From positions 1,240,001 to 1,304,000 of the forward strand of contig NEEC01000020.1 of assembly GCA_002189035.1 (NCBI GenBank): a stretch of 64,000 nucleotides of DNA, read 5' to 3'. A model generated the notes under the pieces. The model saw nothing but the letters and a program-made list of their open reading frames with translations. It did not search any database and was not told where the DNA came from. Made by a program: the position numbers and the translations under genes. Shown in pieces: positions 24,174 to 36,331 of the stretch (within the stretch, counting starts at the first letter, position 1; the number at the start of each line of letters is the position of its first letter). Source of the stretch: Utricularia gibba (lineage: Eukaryota > Streptophyta > Magnoliopsida > Lamiales > Lentibulariaceae).

Positions 24174-26230
24174 ACATGGCAGCCTAGACTTCCACACCTC
24201 CAGTTTTTTATGGCAAGGACCCAAGTAAGTTTCGAGCATGGTCCAGAAAAATGATAGATTACTTTAATGAGCTTGACCTAGCAGATTATTTCACCATAGA
24301 ATCTCCTTCAGAAAAAAATGGAGAGGCTCTCATACGCTACAAAAGAATCAAAAAAAGGGTGCATGTCATTCTAAATTAAGCTATTACCCATGAAGCATAT
24401 GAACATATTTTGGAGTGCAAGACTCCAAAAGAAGCATGGAGAGTATTAGAAGATACTTACATAGGGACAGTTGAAAGCAAGGCTGTTCAGGTTGCAAATA
24501 TTTGGTGAACACGAAGCCGTCAAAAGGTAAGCTTACTTGACTCTCTAAACCAATTTACTGACCTCATCACTACAGGTGTTCACAAAATGTAATTATTAGG
24601 ATCTAAGCATGATGAACACAGACTCAAGGACATTATTATCCATGCGTTGACTCCTTGTTATGAATGAGCGGTGGACTCCCTCTAGATCCATGGCCTGGAA
24701 AAACTGTCTCATGCTGAAGTTCTTCAAAAATTGAGGCGAGTAGAGATTAAAACACACATGCAAACATATGAAGAAAAGGCATTTTCAGAAAAATCTATAT
24801 ACAAGCCACCAAGCAAAAGAGGAGCAAACTCCCAAATGGAAAAATCGGGTGTAGTCTTGAGCAAACTAGGAACATATGTACTTGGGTCACATCCTCCATG
24901 CCCCTACTGTAAGCAGAAGAATGATGCCTCAGACGATTGCTATTGGCATCCAGAAAAACTATGCTACTTTTGTCAAGAAAAGGGACATCTGGAAAGAGTA
25001 TGTCCAATATATGAAACAAATGTTCAAGCGAAGACAAATAGGAGCAAAAGGAGGAATCATTGTCACAATCTCCTCTGATTTCTCTGCAACAACCAAAAAT
25101 GATGTATCCCAATACACTTTAAATAAAAAAAGATACTGTTGATATCTTCTCTTTATGTCAAACCACACAATTTTCTGCACTAACAGATATACAAAATTGG
25201 GTAGGGCTATTAGACAATGGAAGTACAAATCATATCGCTAATGACAATCAACTCTTCACCAGTTACAAAAAGATTCTCACATAAATAGAAATTGCTAATG
25301 GAACTCACATTATAGCCATTGGAAGAGGTAGCATAAAACTGGAAACTTCAACTCACCGAATTCTCCTCAAGTATGTTCTGCATGTACTGGCAGCCTCCCA
25401 CATCTTATTAAGCCTTGGTCAGCTAGTCAAAAAAGGTTGTGATATTCACTTTTGTGACAATGTATGCCACATCAGCATTTCTACATGAGAAAAATACTGA
25501 ACATTTCTATGATGAATAAGGTCTTTCCTATCAACTTGCTCAAGGAAACATAAAATATTACTACTATGGCCTTATTTGTGCAAGTAAAAGAAAACATGCT
25601 TATAGGACATCGAAGATTTGGGCACCACAATCAGATGTCACTACACAAAACATAGAAAAAAGTGTTGCTTAATTGGGTCCCAAAACTAGAATAAGATGGA
25701 GATTGTTGCAAGATCTGTCAAATTGGAAAGATGCCTCGACCACCGTTTGCACCAAGCATAGGGACAGCATAACAGCCACTAGAAGTGATTTGCTCATACG
25801 TTTATAACCCTATTACACCAGCCACTAAAGCTGGGAATCAATACTTTGTATTATTAATAGATGAATTCTCATGAGCAGAAGTTAGAAAATGCTTCATGGA
25901 TTTCAAGGCATTGGTCGAGAATCAAAGCGGAAAAAGGATTAAGGCTTTGAAATATGATAATAGTGGTGAATACATACCACATGAACTTCAAAACTACTGC
26001 CAAGAGCACGGAATTGAAAAGCAAATTTCTGCTCCCTATGCTCCTCAATAGAATGGCATTTGCAAAAGATGAAATAGAACAATCATGGATATGTCACATT
26101 GTTTGTTATTGGAAGGAAATTTACCAAAATTTTTCTGGGGAAAAGCTGTGCATAAAGCTGCTTTTAAAGTATCAAATCTATCTCATATTTTCTTACTATT
26201 CAACCTTCTAGTGCATCATGATGGAATGGA
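24174..26230 (+). mobile_element. Decayed, 3'-truncated Ty1/copia retrotransposon
   Basis: Plus-strand translation with several stops and shifts gives the copia gag-pol order. Gag starts at the ATG near 24176 (STPPVFYGKDPSKFRAWSRK) and has an intact CCHC knuckle at 24962-25003 (CYFCQEKGHLERVC) after an additional Cys/His cluster (CPYCKQKN). A protease-like site LLDNGSTNHIAN lies at 25206-25241. The integrase zinc-binding His pair is near 25605 (HRRFGHHNQMSLH), with core residues near 25850 (LIDEFS) and 25954 (YDNSGEYIPHEL) and FWGKAVHKAA near 26140. Similarity stops near 26230, so reverse transcriptase and RNase H are missing. The 115-residue open frame at 24731-25078 is the gag zinc-knuckle part, not an independent gene. 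Confidence 0.85.
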
Positions 26231-27460
26231 TATTATTTAAAAATCAAAAGAAAAATTTCTAAACTCGTAACGAGAAAATTCACATGAGAAAAGATAGGCT
26301 TAAAACACTTAATGTATTTATTTATTTTCCTTAAAAGATGTTTTTTCATACTTCATTTTTTGTTACTTAAATCAGAAAAGTGACAACTCTACTTATATTT
26401 TGTTCTATGAGAAGGAAAAAAGGAGTAGAGATCTTGTGATCAATCTAAAGAACAATTAATTAGGTATGAATGTGGTTTGATAGCTATTATCAGTTTATCT
26501 AGCTATTGCCAAGGTTGTGCTTTGTGTATAAGCTATTTTTTTGTAGTATTGAAGCATGCGAATGAGTTTGATTATTAGACACTATCATGTAAAATTATTT
26601 ATCTTTTGTAAATCTATGTCAAAGTTGCTTCATAAATAGTTTTGTTGTGTTATTGTCTTCCTAAAAAGTTATCCTTAATTCACAAGTCATCTAATTGTTC
26701 GGTTAGTATTTCTTAAACTTTAAAAACACATTAACTTGATAATTCATGCATATGTCTAGAGAATCTAACAAACTAAGTGAAAGAAAACTTTAAATTCTAG
26801 TAGTAGGATACTAGAACTTGGTGGTCTCATCTTGTATCTCCTAGTATATATATGAGATGTTACAAAAATTGACAAACTTCTTAAAGGAGGCAATGAATAC
26901 ACTCATGATTGTCATAATCTCAAGTCACAATGAGCCCACATTGCGCTTTAGTGCATAACCATTGGGCATTTTGCTAATTTACATATCTAAAAACCCCAAA
27001 ACCCATTCCTTCTCCTAATTCTCAGTTTTGGGTATTTTAATAGTTCAAACTCTTTCCTAAACAATCATTTATGATAGAGCTAAGCTTGAACCTCAACTTA
27101 ATCAAGGCCATAATTTTCCAAGCCTTACATGATTAATTGTACTCTAAATGACATCTAGATTGATCAATTATATTCTTTACTATTTCGACAAAACCAATCG
27201 ACTTAGGACAGTTTAAGGAGTGCTTCGCTAACAAATCCTCAAATACCCACAAGCCCTTAGACTTCTTGCATAGTGACAACTTTCATTTGAATATTCAAGA
27301 GAACTCAAAAATTGAAAAATGATTCGTTGCTCGGTCATCAAATCCAGCGGAGACTTTCATTCGACAAGCAACTTGGACTTAGTACCGTGTACTTAAGATG
27401 TTTGTGTTATTGACGTAAAAGATTGATGAATGGAAAAAGCTTAACAAATGGAATCTTCGG
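26231..27460. other. Intergenic DNA between retroelement relics
   Basis: No coding similarity recognised on either strand. Part of it may be internal sequence of the minus-strand gypsy relic to the right, whose pol region would lie here, but I could not read any pol motif. Confidence 0.3.
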
Positions 27461-27712
27461 TCATTCCAACTCCCTTGATAATGTGCATACCGCTATTACA
27501 TTGTCTAGATGCTCATGGGGGTTTTCTCCAATTTTTCCATAGAACTTGGGCAAAAAATTGATCATCGCCGGTTTTAGCTTGTTTGCTCCATACTTTGGAA
27601 ATCTGATGCACAGACCCCTATAAGTGTCATCAGCAGCATCTAATTCATTCAAGGTCTTCTCAGGTTCAACCATTCTGAAACTATTGTTGGTCTCGAGTGG
27701 GAGCTGCCTCAA
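27461..27712 (-). pseudogene. Ty3/gypsy-type gag fragment
   Basis: A minus-strand open frame of 83 residues carries AMINFLPKFYGKIGENPHEH, the signature of gag N-terminal regions of plant Ty3/gypsy elements (a LPKF-x-G-x-x-GENPH-x-HL pattern). The frame ends soon after and no protease, reverse transcriptase or integrase follows in the expected direction, towards lower coordinates. Together with the LTR-type repeat on its upstream side (27750-28880) it looks like the start of a decayed element in minus orientation. Confidence 0.6.
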
Positions 27713-27749
27713 TCTACTCGCTTCCCTAACTTTGACCCTGTTCTTGGTG

Positions 27750-28880
27750 ATAGCTCACTCAATTTCTGGTTCTAAGCTCAGACTAGCAGTCGCAAGTATG
27801 TTCAGTAAACTAAATCAGGTTTCAATGTGAAAAGTAACAAGTACTGGTTCTAACTCAAAATATTACGTAGATGCCTTAAGGGTCTGCAGGTGGTGTGGTG
27901 CTAAAATGTCTAAATTAAATTACCATGTTCCTACACACACAACTTCAAATCACTTAGGTCTACCCAGGTCATTCATCATATTTTTGGCTAAGCTAGTCCC
28001 CAATGTCATCACCAATCTTACAATTAGGTCTACCCGCATGCAAAGTGTATAGAACTAGGTCTACCCGGTTCTATTGGTTCTACCCGGACTCGCACCTACT
28101 GCGCCCGCCTTGATTTGTCAGTCTACCTCTAAACCAAGATTCTTAGTTGTGAAGTTACTTGTTCTCCTCCTTAGGTCTACCCATAGCTTGATAGAAATAA
28201 GAGCTAAGAAACAATGATAAATTTTATTAAGACTCCTAGACCTACACCACTATGATTCACCTTAAGGCACCCCTAAGGTTCTAGCTACTCATACTTGGTA
28301 GGTAAAACGTAATGGCATTAACATAGAGCAGCGAAAATATTAAGAACATCGTACAAAAGTCGGTTGTAGAAGCTAAGAACATAAACAAACGAAAATAAAG
28401 CAGTAGAGTTCTGGTTTTCGTCTACTACTGTTTACAGATCGGAACAAAAGTGCTAAACTGGGTGTTGATCTTCTTCCTTCATACTGGAGGTTCTTCTCCA
28501 GAAAAATCGCCTTTCTTTCTCCTTCTCCTTCAGTATTCTTCATGCTCGAGTTGGGGGAAACCCCCTCGTGCGTGTTCTGCAAACTACTGGTCGTTTTTTC
28601 CCGCTTTGCGACTCTCTCTCCTCCTCATCTTTCTCTCACCTCCCACTGCTCAAGGCAAGTACATTTTCTGACAAATCTACTACTCCTAGCCCTGACTTGC
28701 AGATTGCCGCCGTGATAGTGTACTCATTTCCCCCTGCAGCCTGGTGACTTGCACGAAATCTAGATTTCTTTCTTAACTTTTAGGTTGCTGCTAGACTCCA
28801 AAATCGGTTTAGACATGGGGTGAGCTAAATCCTTTGATTTATCCCACAAATACACCAAAAATCATATTTTCCCTCATCAA
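27750..28880. repeat. Dispersed LTR-type repeat, copy 2
   Basis: Matches copy 1 (10640-11565): about 27800-28043 against 10785-11045 at high similarity, and looser matches at 28420-28462 and 28822-28850. The extra block at 28043-28200 repeats the phrase ggtctaccc several times. Open frames at 28373-28582 and 28450-28671 are Ser-rich, lack recognisable similarity and fall inside the repeat. Confidence 0.6.
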
Positions 28881-29078
28881 ATAAAAATACTTAAAACTAT
28901 AAAATTAACACTTAAAAATAATTAAAACTTTATGATTTTTCATATCCTAAAACATGAAAATTTGTGTGTTATCACCATATGTGCATTAGTAGCCATGCCT
29001 AGGGAGATCATTTAACGCCTCCTATGTATACGAGTTGTTGATTTGTTAGCTTGTGGTGTGCTCCATCAATGAACCGTG

Positions 29079-29286
29079 GGAATTTTACACAAAGAGTAAT
29101 ATTTTCAAAATCCATTCACCATCATCCTAACTATATTTGTCATTTTGTACACCTCAACCATTTTAATCATTAAAAAAGTATATTTATAATTTACCATTTT
29201 ATATATTAATAAAATAACAATATTTGTTTACCTCATCTACCCAACCTATCTTAAAAAATTCTCAGGAATGTAAATTATAAATGAGG
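29079..29286 (+). repeat. Left terminal inverted repeat of MULE A
   Basis: Inverted partner of 38622-38830. Diagnostic words include catttgtcattttgtacacc-like text at about 29138-29154 and attttaatcattaaaaaagt at 29160-29180, whose complements occur in order in the right end. Confidence 0.85.
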
Positions 29287-30141
29287 CTTCTTTTTGTAAA
29301 ATTCCCAAAGTTGGAACCGGTCTTGGAATCTTATATTGACATTGAATCAAAAAATGAAGATGGGGGTGTGCAATCAAAACATATCTATTCTTCAAATACA
29401 TATGAAAGTTCTGAAGAAAAAGCTAGTAGTGAGAAGTCCATTAATAAAAATGATATATTATATGATACTGATGAGTCATCTGATGATGGGAGTGATGAAC
29501 TTGATTACAATCCTGATGTTAATATGGAGTCAATGCTTATAGATTCCTTAGTAGAATTATTCGATTTACTTACTATGATGGCACATGTGGAGAGCCTCTT
29601 AAATAAAAATACTTTAGAGATAAGAAATAAATGAAGACAGCTTTATTCTTCTATGCAATTGAAAGATTAAAGCACCCGTTTAAGGTCTACAAATCAAGTA
29701 ATTCTCAATATGAAATTCATTTTTTGCATAGGTAAACTATTGTGAAATGCATGTGGCATGTCAGAGTTATCTTCAGTAAAGTAACACATGTTTGAGTAGT
29801 TTCATAGTATGATGGACCTCATACATGTTTCACTAGTAGTTCCCATTCTACTCGTCATGCGAATGTGCGAACAAATGTCATTGTAGCAGCAATTATGGAG
29901 ACTCTCAAAATGGATCCTAATATTCCTGTTTCTGATGTAATCACATTGATGGAAAATCAACTTAAGACTAAACCAACATACAAGAGACCATGACTTTGAA
30001 TTAAGTGTGTTATTCGAGATTTATATAGCACATGAGAAACCTCGGTGCTTACTTGCCAACATATCTAAAAGCTATTCAAGATGCTACGGCAGGTATTTCA
30101 TATTGTTGTTACTCTACATGTTTGAATAAATATTTAATGGG

Positions 30142-30275
30142 TCATGTTTGGTTTTGGAACATCACGTTTTATTTTTTCATGATAATAGTTCATCACGTTA
30201 CAAAATTATTATATTGGAATATTGCGTTTTACAAATTACTCTATTAGAACATCATGTTTCAAAAATTACTCTAAA
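30142..30275 (-). repeat. Left minisatellite array, inverted relative to the right array
   Basis: Four or five degenerate units built on aacatcacgtttta / acatcatgtttcaaaaatta, about 30-40 bp each. The 22-mer at 30249-30270 is the reverse complement of 36419-36440 with one mismatch. Confidence 0.7.
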
Positions 30276-30530
30276 ATTCAACGAGATGGATGGTGGAGAA
30301 TGAAGCTAATGATAGTTTGATCTTGAGCTTGCATTCAATGCAATGAGATCTTGAGTTTTGTATTCAATTCAATTTAACATTTGTCACTCTTCAGGTGGTC
30401 GGAGCAAATAAAGGTGGTGTGCTTATACTCCTTGAAGAGCTTCTAGAAAAGGAACTTTCATTGAGATTTGTGGAGGTGGACGAGGAGCAAACATGTCTTG
30501 TTTTGAGCAACCAGTGAGATCACCGAGATG

Positions 30531-33184
30531 GACAGTGGAGGAGCTGAAACTAAAAGTGATAATGATATGGGTGATATACCAATATTGGAGGATGATGACT
30601 ATCAAAATACAGACGATGGAATTGATTGGAGCGAGAATGACATTGATAGCAAGCTACAATTTAAAGAATGGAAACTTGTTAAAGCGGAAGATTGGGATTC
30701 TCGTGAGCTTCAAATTGTGCCGTTCATAGTTAGTGCAGATGATCTCAACCGGGTATTCTGTCCTAACTATCCTACATTTCGGCCTAATGATAGTTTGACA
30801 GAAGATTCTATCACGTACATCCCTTGCTGCTACTTGAACTATTTTTTTACTTCTTGAATATAGTATTCTTCAACACGTATTGCTTACAAATTTATAATTG
30901 TAGAGGTGGGATTCAATTTGCTTCAAAGGCTGATTGTACTCTTGAATATAATTGTATAGACGAGGGCTTTGCATTCCACGTGTCCAAAAATAATACACAG
31001 CTTTTGAAATTTGTATGTGGTACTCGGAAAGGTCATGCGTATCAGAAAGAGGGTACTCAAACTAAAGAGGTGATTATTCTTTTTATTGGTATTGTTTTGT
31101 GTGTATTAAATAAGCTACTGATTAGCATTCTTTATTTAGGAGCAGACTGAACAATGTACGTGGTTTGTATTGGTATCTCGTTATAAGCACTCTAATACAT
31201 GGTTGACATCATACATGAATCTATGCCACAAAGAAGATTGCCACCCTATTCGAAAGAACCGTGAGGTAAGATCAAGTTGGATCGCACAAAGATTCCTACA
31301 TAGATTCATTCAAAAGTTTGGGATTACTGTTTCAGAGCTCCATCGTGAGATTTTTTATGCTATTTCTATGGATATAAGTAAGGCCACTTTGCACAGAGCT
31401 CGCAAGAAAGCAAATGAAATTATTTTTGGGAGACGAGTTGAGGAATTTAGTCGATTGAGGGATTATAGGGAGAAGTTTCTCGAGTCAAACCTGGGAAGCA
31501 CCTTTGTTATTGATGCTGAACCCATATCTGACAAAGAAGAAATATTCAAGTCATGCTATATCTGTCTGATTGGTTTACTACAAGGTTGGAGGGCATGTTG
31601 TAGGTGTTCATTGGCATTGATGCATGCCATGTGAAAACATAGGCTGTCGACTTCATATTTGTTGCTGTCGGGTTGGATCCAAACAACGGTACATATTCGT
31701 TTGCATGGGCCATAGTTGGGAAAGAACACAAAGCCAATTGGATGTGGTTTTGGGGGCTGTTGCGCAAAGATTTAAATATGGACAGACTAGATGAGGTATG
31801 CTTCATGTTAGATCGTGATGTCTCTATTCGGGAATCAGTTGCAAGTCTTTTTCTGGGCTGTGAGGTAATATAAATTGCGTTAAGCATTGTCGTTTACAGC
31901 TATATGTGTTAATGAAATGATTGTTGATGTAGCATTGCCATTGCGTCAGGCATATTCAGCAAAATCTAAAAGGGAAACCTGGAGGGAAATTGAATGCTTG
32001 TAATCAAGTTAGAAGGATTGTCGAACAAGGTACTAGAACTGGATGGGAGGCTGAAATGCGGGCACTTATGAAGATGAATCTGAAAGTTTATACCTATATG
32101 TTTCGAATCCCACCAAAGCATTGGTGCTATGTTTTTTTTAGGCATTCTACTAGGTCGGATGCCTTGTTGAACAACATGACTGAGTCATTCAATGCAGCAT
32201 TACTTGGATCACATTCAAAGTCAATCATCACACTATTAGAGGCAATACGGGTCTTATTGTGTGAGCACATAGTGGCACGCCGTGTCAATGATGAACAAAT
32301 GAAGCATATGATTTGCTCGCATATAATGGGAATTTTAGGGGAAGAAGCTAAGAAAGGAATGGTGGGTTGCATCCGTAGTCTCGATGAGATCGAGACAGTG
32401 GACTTGGCAACGAAAGTTTGTAGTTGCGGTATTTGACAGCTAAGAGGTTAGTACGCCATTAATTTATCGGCTTTCCATTTAACATTGTGAAAACATCTAA
32501 TAGTTCTTTGTTACAGGTTTACCATGTAGTCATGCTATGACTGTATTTGACGTATTGGGCAGGCCTTTGCATGCTTTTGTTGACAGCTGCTACTATATTG
32601 AAACATACAATGAGGTTTATGCCTACTCACTTCATGGTGTGCCTGGACCAGCTAGGTGGCCATCAACCACTATGACAGCAATGTTGCCACCTAAGTATAG
32701 TAAAGAACATCGAGGAAGGCCACCTAACCATTGCATTAGGCGATGCTATGAGAAGCGTGCATCCACAAAAGAAAGCAAACGTTTTAGACATGGCAACATT
32801 GTGCCACAGGGATGCTCTTGGTGTGGGCAAATTAGCCACAACACTCAACGTTGTGAGGAGCGGAAGAAATTTGAAGCTAGTTGCAACACTGGAGATACTG
32901 ATGATGGTTCAATAAAGGTAAAAACCTATACTATATGTATATACCATAGTGATGTATTGGGTAACTTGTTTGATCATCATGGCAATGTCAGGTATGCTCC
33001 ATTTTTAATGCACCAGGCCACAAAGCGTGGCGATGTCCAGTCAAACAACAAGCTCGAGCAGCTGCCAAACGAACACGACAAGGAGAACCTCGAGAGACAA
33101 CTCAAGACGAAGAGAGACATATTGATATGCCTACTGAGAGAGCGGGAACTCCACTCGAGTTTGAGGTATTTTAAACATGTATAG
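30531..33184 (+). pseudogene. MULE B transposase, degenerate
   Basis: Read in exon-like pieces: 30531-30800 (acidic N terminus, MDSGGAETKSDNDMGDIPIL), about 30905-31070 (MuDR region, GIQFASKADCTLEYNC), 31141-31600, 31600-31864 (core: FIGIDACHVK, AVGLDPNNGTYSFAWAIVGK), 31933-32446, then 32517-32918 after an intron, and from 32990. The C terminus has a SWIM-type finger (VCSCG then LPCSHAMTV), a CCHC knuckle (CSWCGQISHNTQRC, about 32814-32855) and a second knuckle whose second Cys is Phe (CSIFNAPGHKAWRC, about 32994-33035). Defects: a one-base frameshift near 31600 between GWRACCR and FIGIDACH, TAG at 31640-31642, and TGA at 32434-32436 inside the SWIM finger where relatives have Trp. Confidence 0.75.
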
Positions 33185-33779
33185 GCATGAACATTGTTTG
33201 TGTTTGTTTAACATGAAGGTAAAAATCTTGAAATTGCCGAATTGGCCACAGGTTAGTAGTGGCATCAAAGATGTTGATGTTCCACCCGTCATTCCTAGAA
33301 CACCAGTTTCACCGAAGACCAGTGGAGCGCCAAATGATATGCCAGAAGAGCATGGATCCAGAATTGAGAAGAAGATACATTATGATGCTGTAGTATTTAA
33401 TACTTTTTTCATGTTATTGATAATAATATTGAAATTATGGCTACATAGTCGAATAAAAGACCACGCCATGATGATGAAGTTGGGCCACAAGTGTCGGTAA
33501 AGGCGCGAACAAAGGTAGTTGTCCAGATTGCAATAGGCAATGATTGCAACATGAAAAGCACAATCAAGGACAACCATACACCGCTAAGCAAAAACATTAG
33601 GTCACGAGGTTTGAAGATCCAGGAAAAAAATAAGTGCGCTCCACACTACGTGTCTATGGGATGTTGGATGACATGATGTTCGATTATGCTTTGGTGTAAG
33701 TTAGCATAGTTTATTCTTTTTGCATATGATTATGAGAAGTTAACATTTTAGTCTTTATATTGGTTGTAGGAAAATTGTT

Positions 33780-34620
33780 TGCTCATTTCCGCTTGTGATT
33801 CAAGAAATGCATGAATTCACTAGTTGCCAATAATATGACACTACTGAGATGCGAAGACAAAGGAATTTAGGGCCATTATTTGCATGAAGAAGAACATTTA
33901 CCACCTCATATTTTGTCGTTCCCACTGTTTCGAGGTTAGTATGTCAATGGAGTACAATGGTCAATTTTTAAGGAATAGTTAGCTATTATGTATTAAATGC
34001 AGGGGACATTTTTGGTTGTTAATCATGTGTAACTTCGACTTTGATAATTCGGAGCAGCATTGCATTCTCTACTTAGATTCATTGGGTTCTACCAATATGA
34101 TAGAGGCGAAGGCTGAAGAATTGCGAATGTAGGAATATTTTGTGATTCAAACATATATGTACATATGAGTTAATTATTTTTTTTCCAACATATTCACAAG
34201 TTTATATGGCATGTATACCAGAGTAGGGTCTCAAACTCTTCCATGGATAAGGAAACTGTCAAGAGTACTCCTCTTATTCCAATTAAGGTAAGGCATTAGG
34301 ATTACATGCATTAAAATATTATCTGATTATTGATAACATTCCATGTACCATGCCAACAAGGGCTAACTGAGTGCGGCATTTATGTTCCTTCATTATATCC
34401 GTGGGTTCATGACAGAAGTTCCATGTACTATCACACCTACTTCCGACATTGGTTGGGTACGTGAAGGTTTCAATGACAATGAGGGTAGTTGTTCCTCATA
34501 CAAATCAATTACGTTTTTATTCATGATGCAGATGAGTCCCACATAGTTTGATGAAGAAGACGTGAAACGATTTGCAATGGAAGAAGATTTGATGACATTG
34601 GTTAGACAGGTCAAGAAATG
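33780..34620 (+). pseudogene. Ulp1-like (C48 SUMO protease family) relic inside MULE B
   Basis: Exon-like pieces show the order of an Ulp1 catalytic domain. A piece ending at 33934 (TSYFVVPTVSR) splices at 34003 to GHFWLLIMCNFDFDN, with His codon 34007-34009. HCILYLDSLGSTNM follows, with Asp codon 34076-34078. Further on come STPLIPIK (about 34265-34290) and CQQGLTECGIY with Cys codon 34372-34374, then LHYIRGFMTEVP in the next frame. The H...D...C order and the LYLDSLG and ECG contexts match the family. Frame changes occur in the 34135-34290 part, and there is one extra base between CGIY and LHYIRG (about 34381-34387), so no intact enzyme is encoded. Ulp1 proteins process or remove SUMO; any role for a mobile element is inference. 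Confidence 0.65.
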
Positions 34621-34785
34621 TGAAAAAGTTGATATAAAAGACAGTCATGCGATACATTTTATGTCAAATATGTCAGTTTTTTATTACTTTGGTTTCATTA
34701 CTTTACAAAAAATTAATAGACTTTCATTTGTTAATCTTGAGGGTCGACGTTCAGATCCACCATCATCATGTCATTTTCAACTCTC

Positions 34786-35040
34786 ATAACCCACGTCTGT
34801 GTGCCACGCCCATACGGTATGCATAAACAAGCGAAAAACAACGCATTCGATCCTTGAAATACGTGGGTTATGGGCAACCCACGTCCATGTGCCACGCGCA
34901 TACGATATGAAAAAAGGGAAAAACAACGCATTCGATCCTTAAAATACATAACGATCGCATGCACACGGAAGTGCGTTACCCATAACCCACATCCGTGTGC
35001 CATGCACATACAGTATGACAAAAGGGAAAAAATTGTGTTA
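34786..35040. repeat. Three imperfect tandem units in MULE B
   Basis: Units begin at about 34786 (ataacccacgtctgtgtgcc), 34875 (acccacgtccatgtgccacg) and 34980 (cataacccacatccgtgtgc), each followed by a gcatacg-like word and then aaaaagggaaaaa(caacgcattcgatcctt). The unit is about 90-105 bp. Each pairs internally with cgtgggttatggg-like words and could fold. A related sequence lies at 57310-57385, next to another MULE fragment. Confidence 0.65.
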
Positions 35041-35059
35041 TAAAGCACAAGCAAAAATA

Positions 35060-36331
35060 ATGTGACTTTGTGTTTGAACTGGATAGCAGGACGCTGACCG
35101 AAGAATGGCCCATGGAGTCTCTAAAATTCACCAAATTGGTGAGACACCGATTGAATACTTTGTTGTGCTGCCGAACAGTCAAAACGTGGACCTCAACTAC
35201 TTGAATTTGAGACCCAACAATGGGTCTACGATCTAAATTTTGTAAGTTGGTGTAGAAAATATTCACAAGTTGAGGAAGAAACTTCGTAGTTGGAACAAAC
35301 AATTTATGATGTATCTTAAATAAAAAAAACTAGTCTTTTTACTATAAAAACAACAAAAACTTAGAAATAAAGTGTATTTGGGAGTTGAAAACCTTGTTAT
35401 ACATTTAGTTTGAAAAACTGAAGTTTGTAAAATGTTTTCAAATGTTTTTAACAAACGTTTGTGTGTAAAATGAGAAAATATGGAAAGGTTTGTATACCTT
35501 TTGATTTTTTCTCTTTAATATAATTAATATATTAAATCTAATCAATATGAAATTTCGTATCATTGGATCATGGCTGCTTTTATTTAGAAAATATGTTTTC
35601 AAACAAAAGAGATTTCATAATTTCCTAATTTCATGTGAATTTTTAGCTAAATTCATTATGTATTTAATGCAAAAAGGGAAAAATCATTTTTTAAGTCACA
35701 ATATTTTAGTTATTTTAATTTTGCAGTCAAATATTTTAACTTGTTCAAAATTCAGTTAACAAGTTTACAAATAAACTCAATTTATGGCATTTCGGTCAAA
35801 AAATATTTTAAAAATTATTATAATTTGAGATATATATTTTTAAATAGAATTAAAATTCAATATATATTTTTAAAAATATACTAAATTTTTTAAAATTATT
35901 TTTCTCAATTTTTAATATTTCTTCTATGATACTTTTAATTTTTTTAATAGTTTGAATAATTTTTAAAAAATTTACAATATTTTTTAAAAATGTATATTAA
36001 ATTTTAAATCTCTTTAAAAATATTTATCTCAAATTTTAAAAATTTTAAAAATAGTTTTTAATCGATATGCCATAAATTGAATTTATTGATAAACTTATTG
36101 ACTGTATTTTGCATAAATTAAAGTGTTTGACAGTAAAATAAAAATAGGTAAAATATTGTGACTTCAAAAACGATTTTTCCCATGTAAAAATTTATTTAAA
36201 ATTCAAAATGTTGTCAAAATAATGCATATAATTTGATTAAAATGTATCTTCAAAATGTATATCATAAAAAATTAATTTCGTAATTTTTTGAAGTATACTG
36301 ATTTTTTTAAAATTAAAAAACCAAAATTGTC
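35060..36331. other. AT-rich 3' part of MULE B
   Basis: No gene recognised. The stretch from 35740 to 36110 is built from words such as ttttaaaaat and ends with a partial mirror of its start (ttatggcatttcggtc near 35780; atatgccataaattgaattt near 36065), suggesting another small decayed inverted repeat. Confidence 0.35.

Noticed and set aside
29281-29634. Acidic 117-residue frame as an independent gene
   Set aside because: It starts inside the MULE A terminal repeat and precedes the transposase region, so it is best read as the element's N-terminal coding part.
34731-35054. 108-residue minus-strand frame
   Set aside because: Generated by three tandem repeat units; the protein repeats mirror the DNA repeats and have no independent support.
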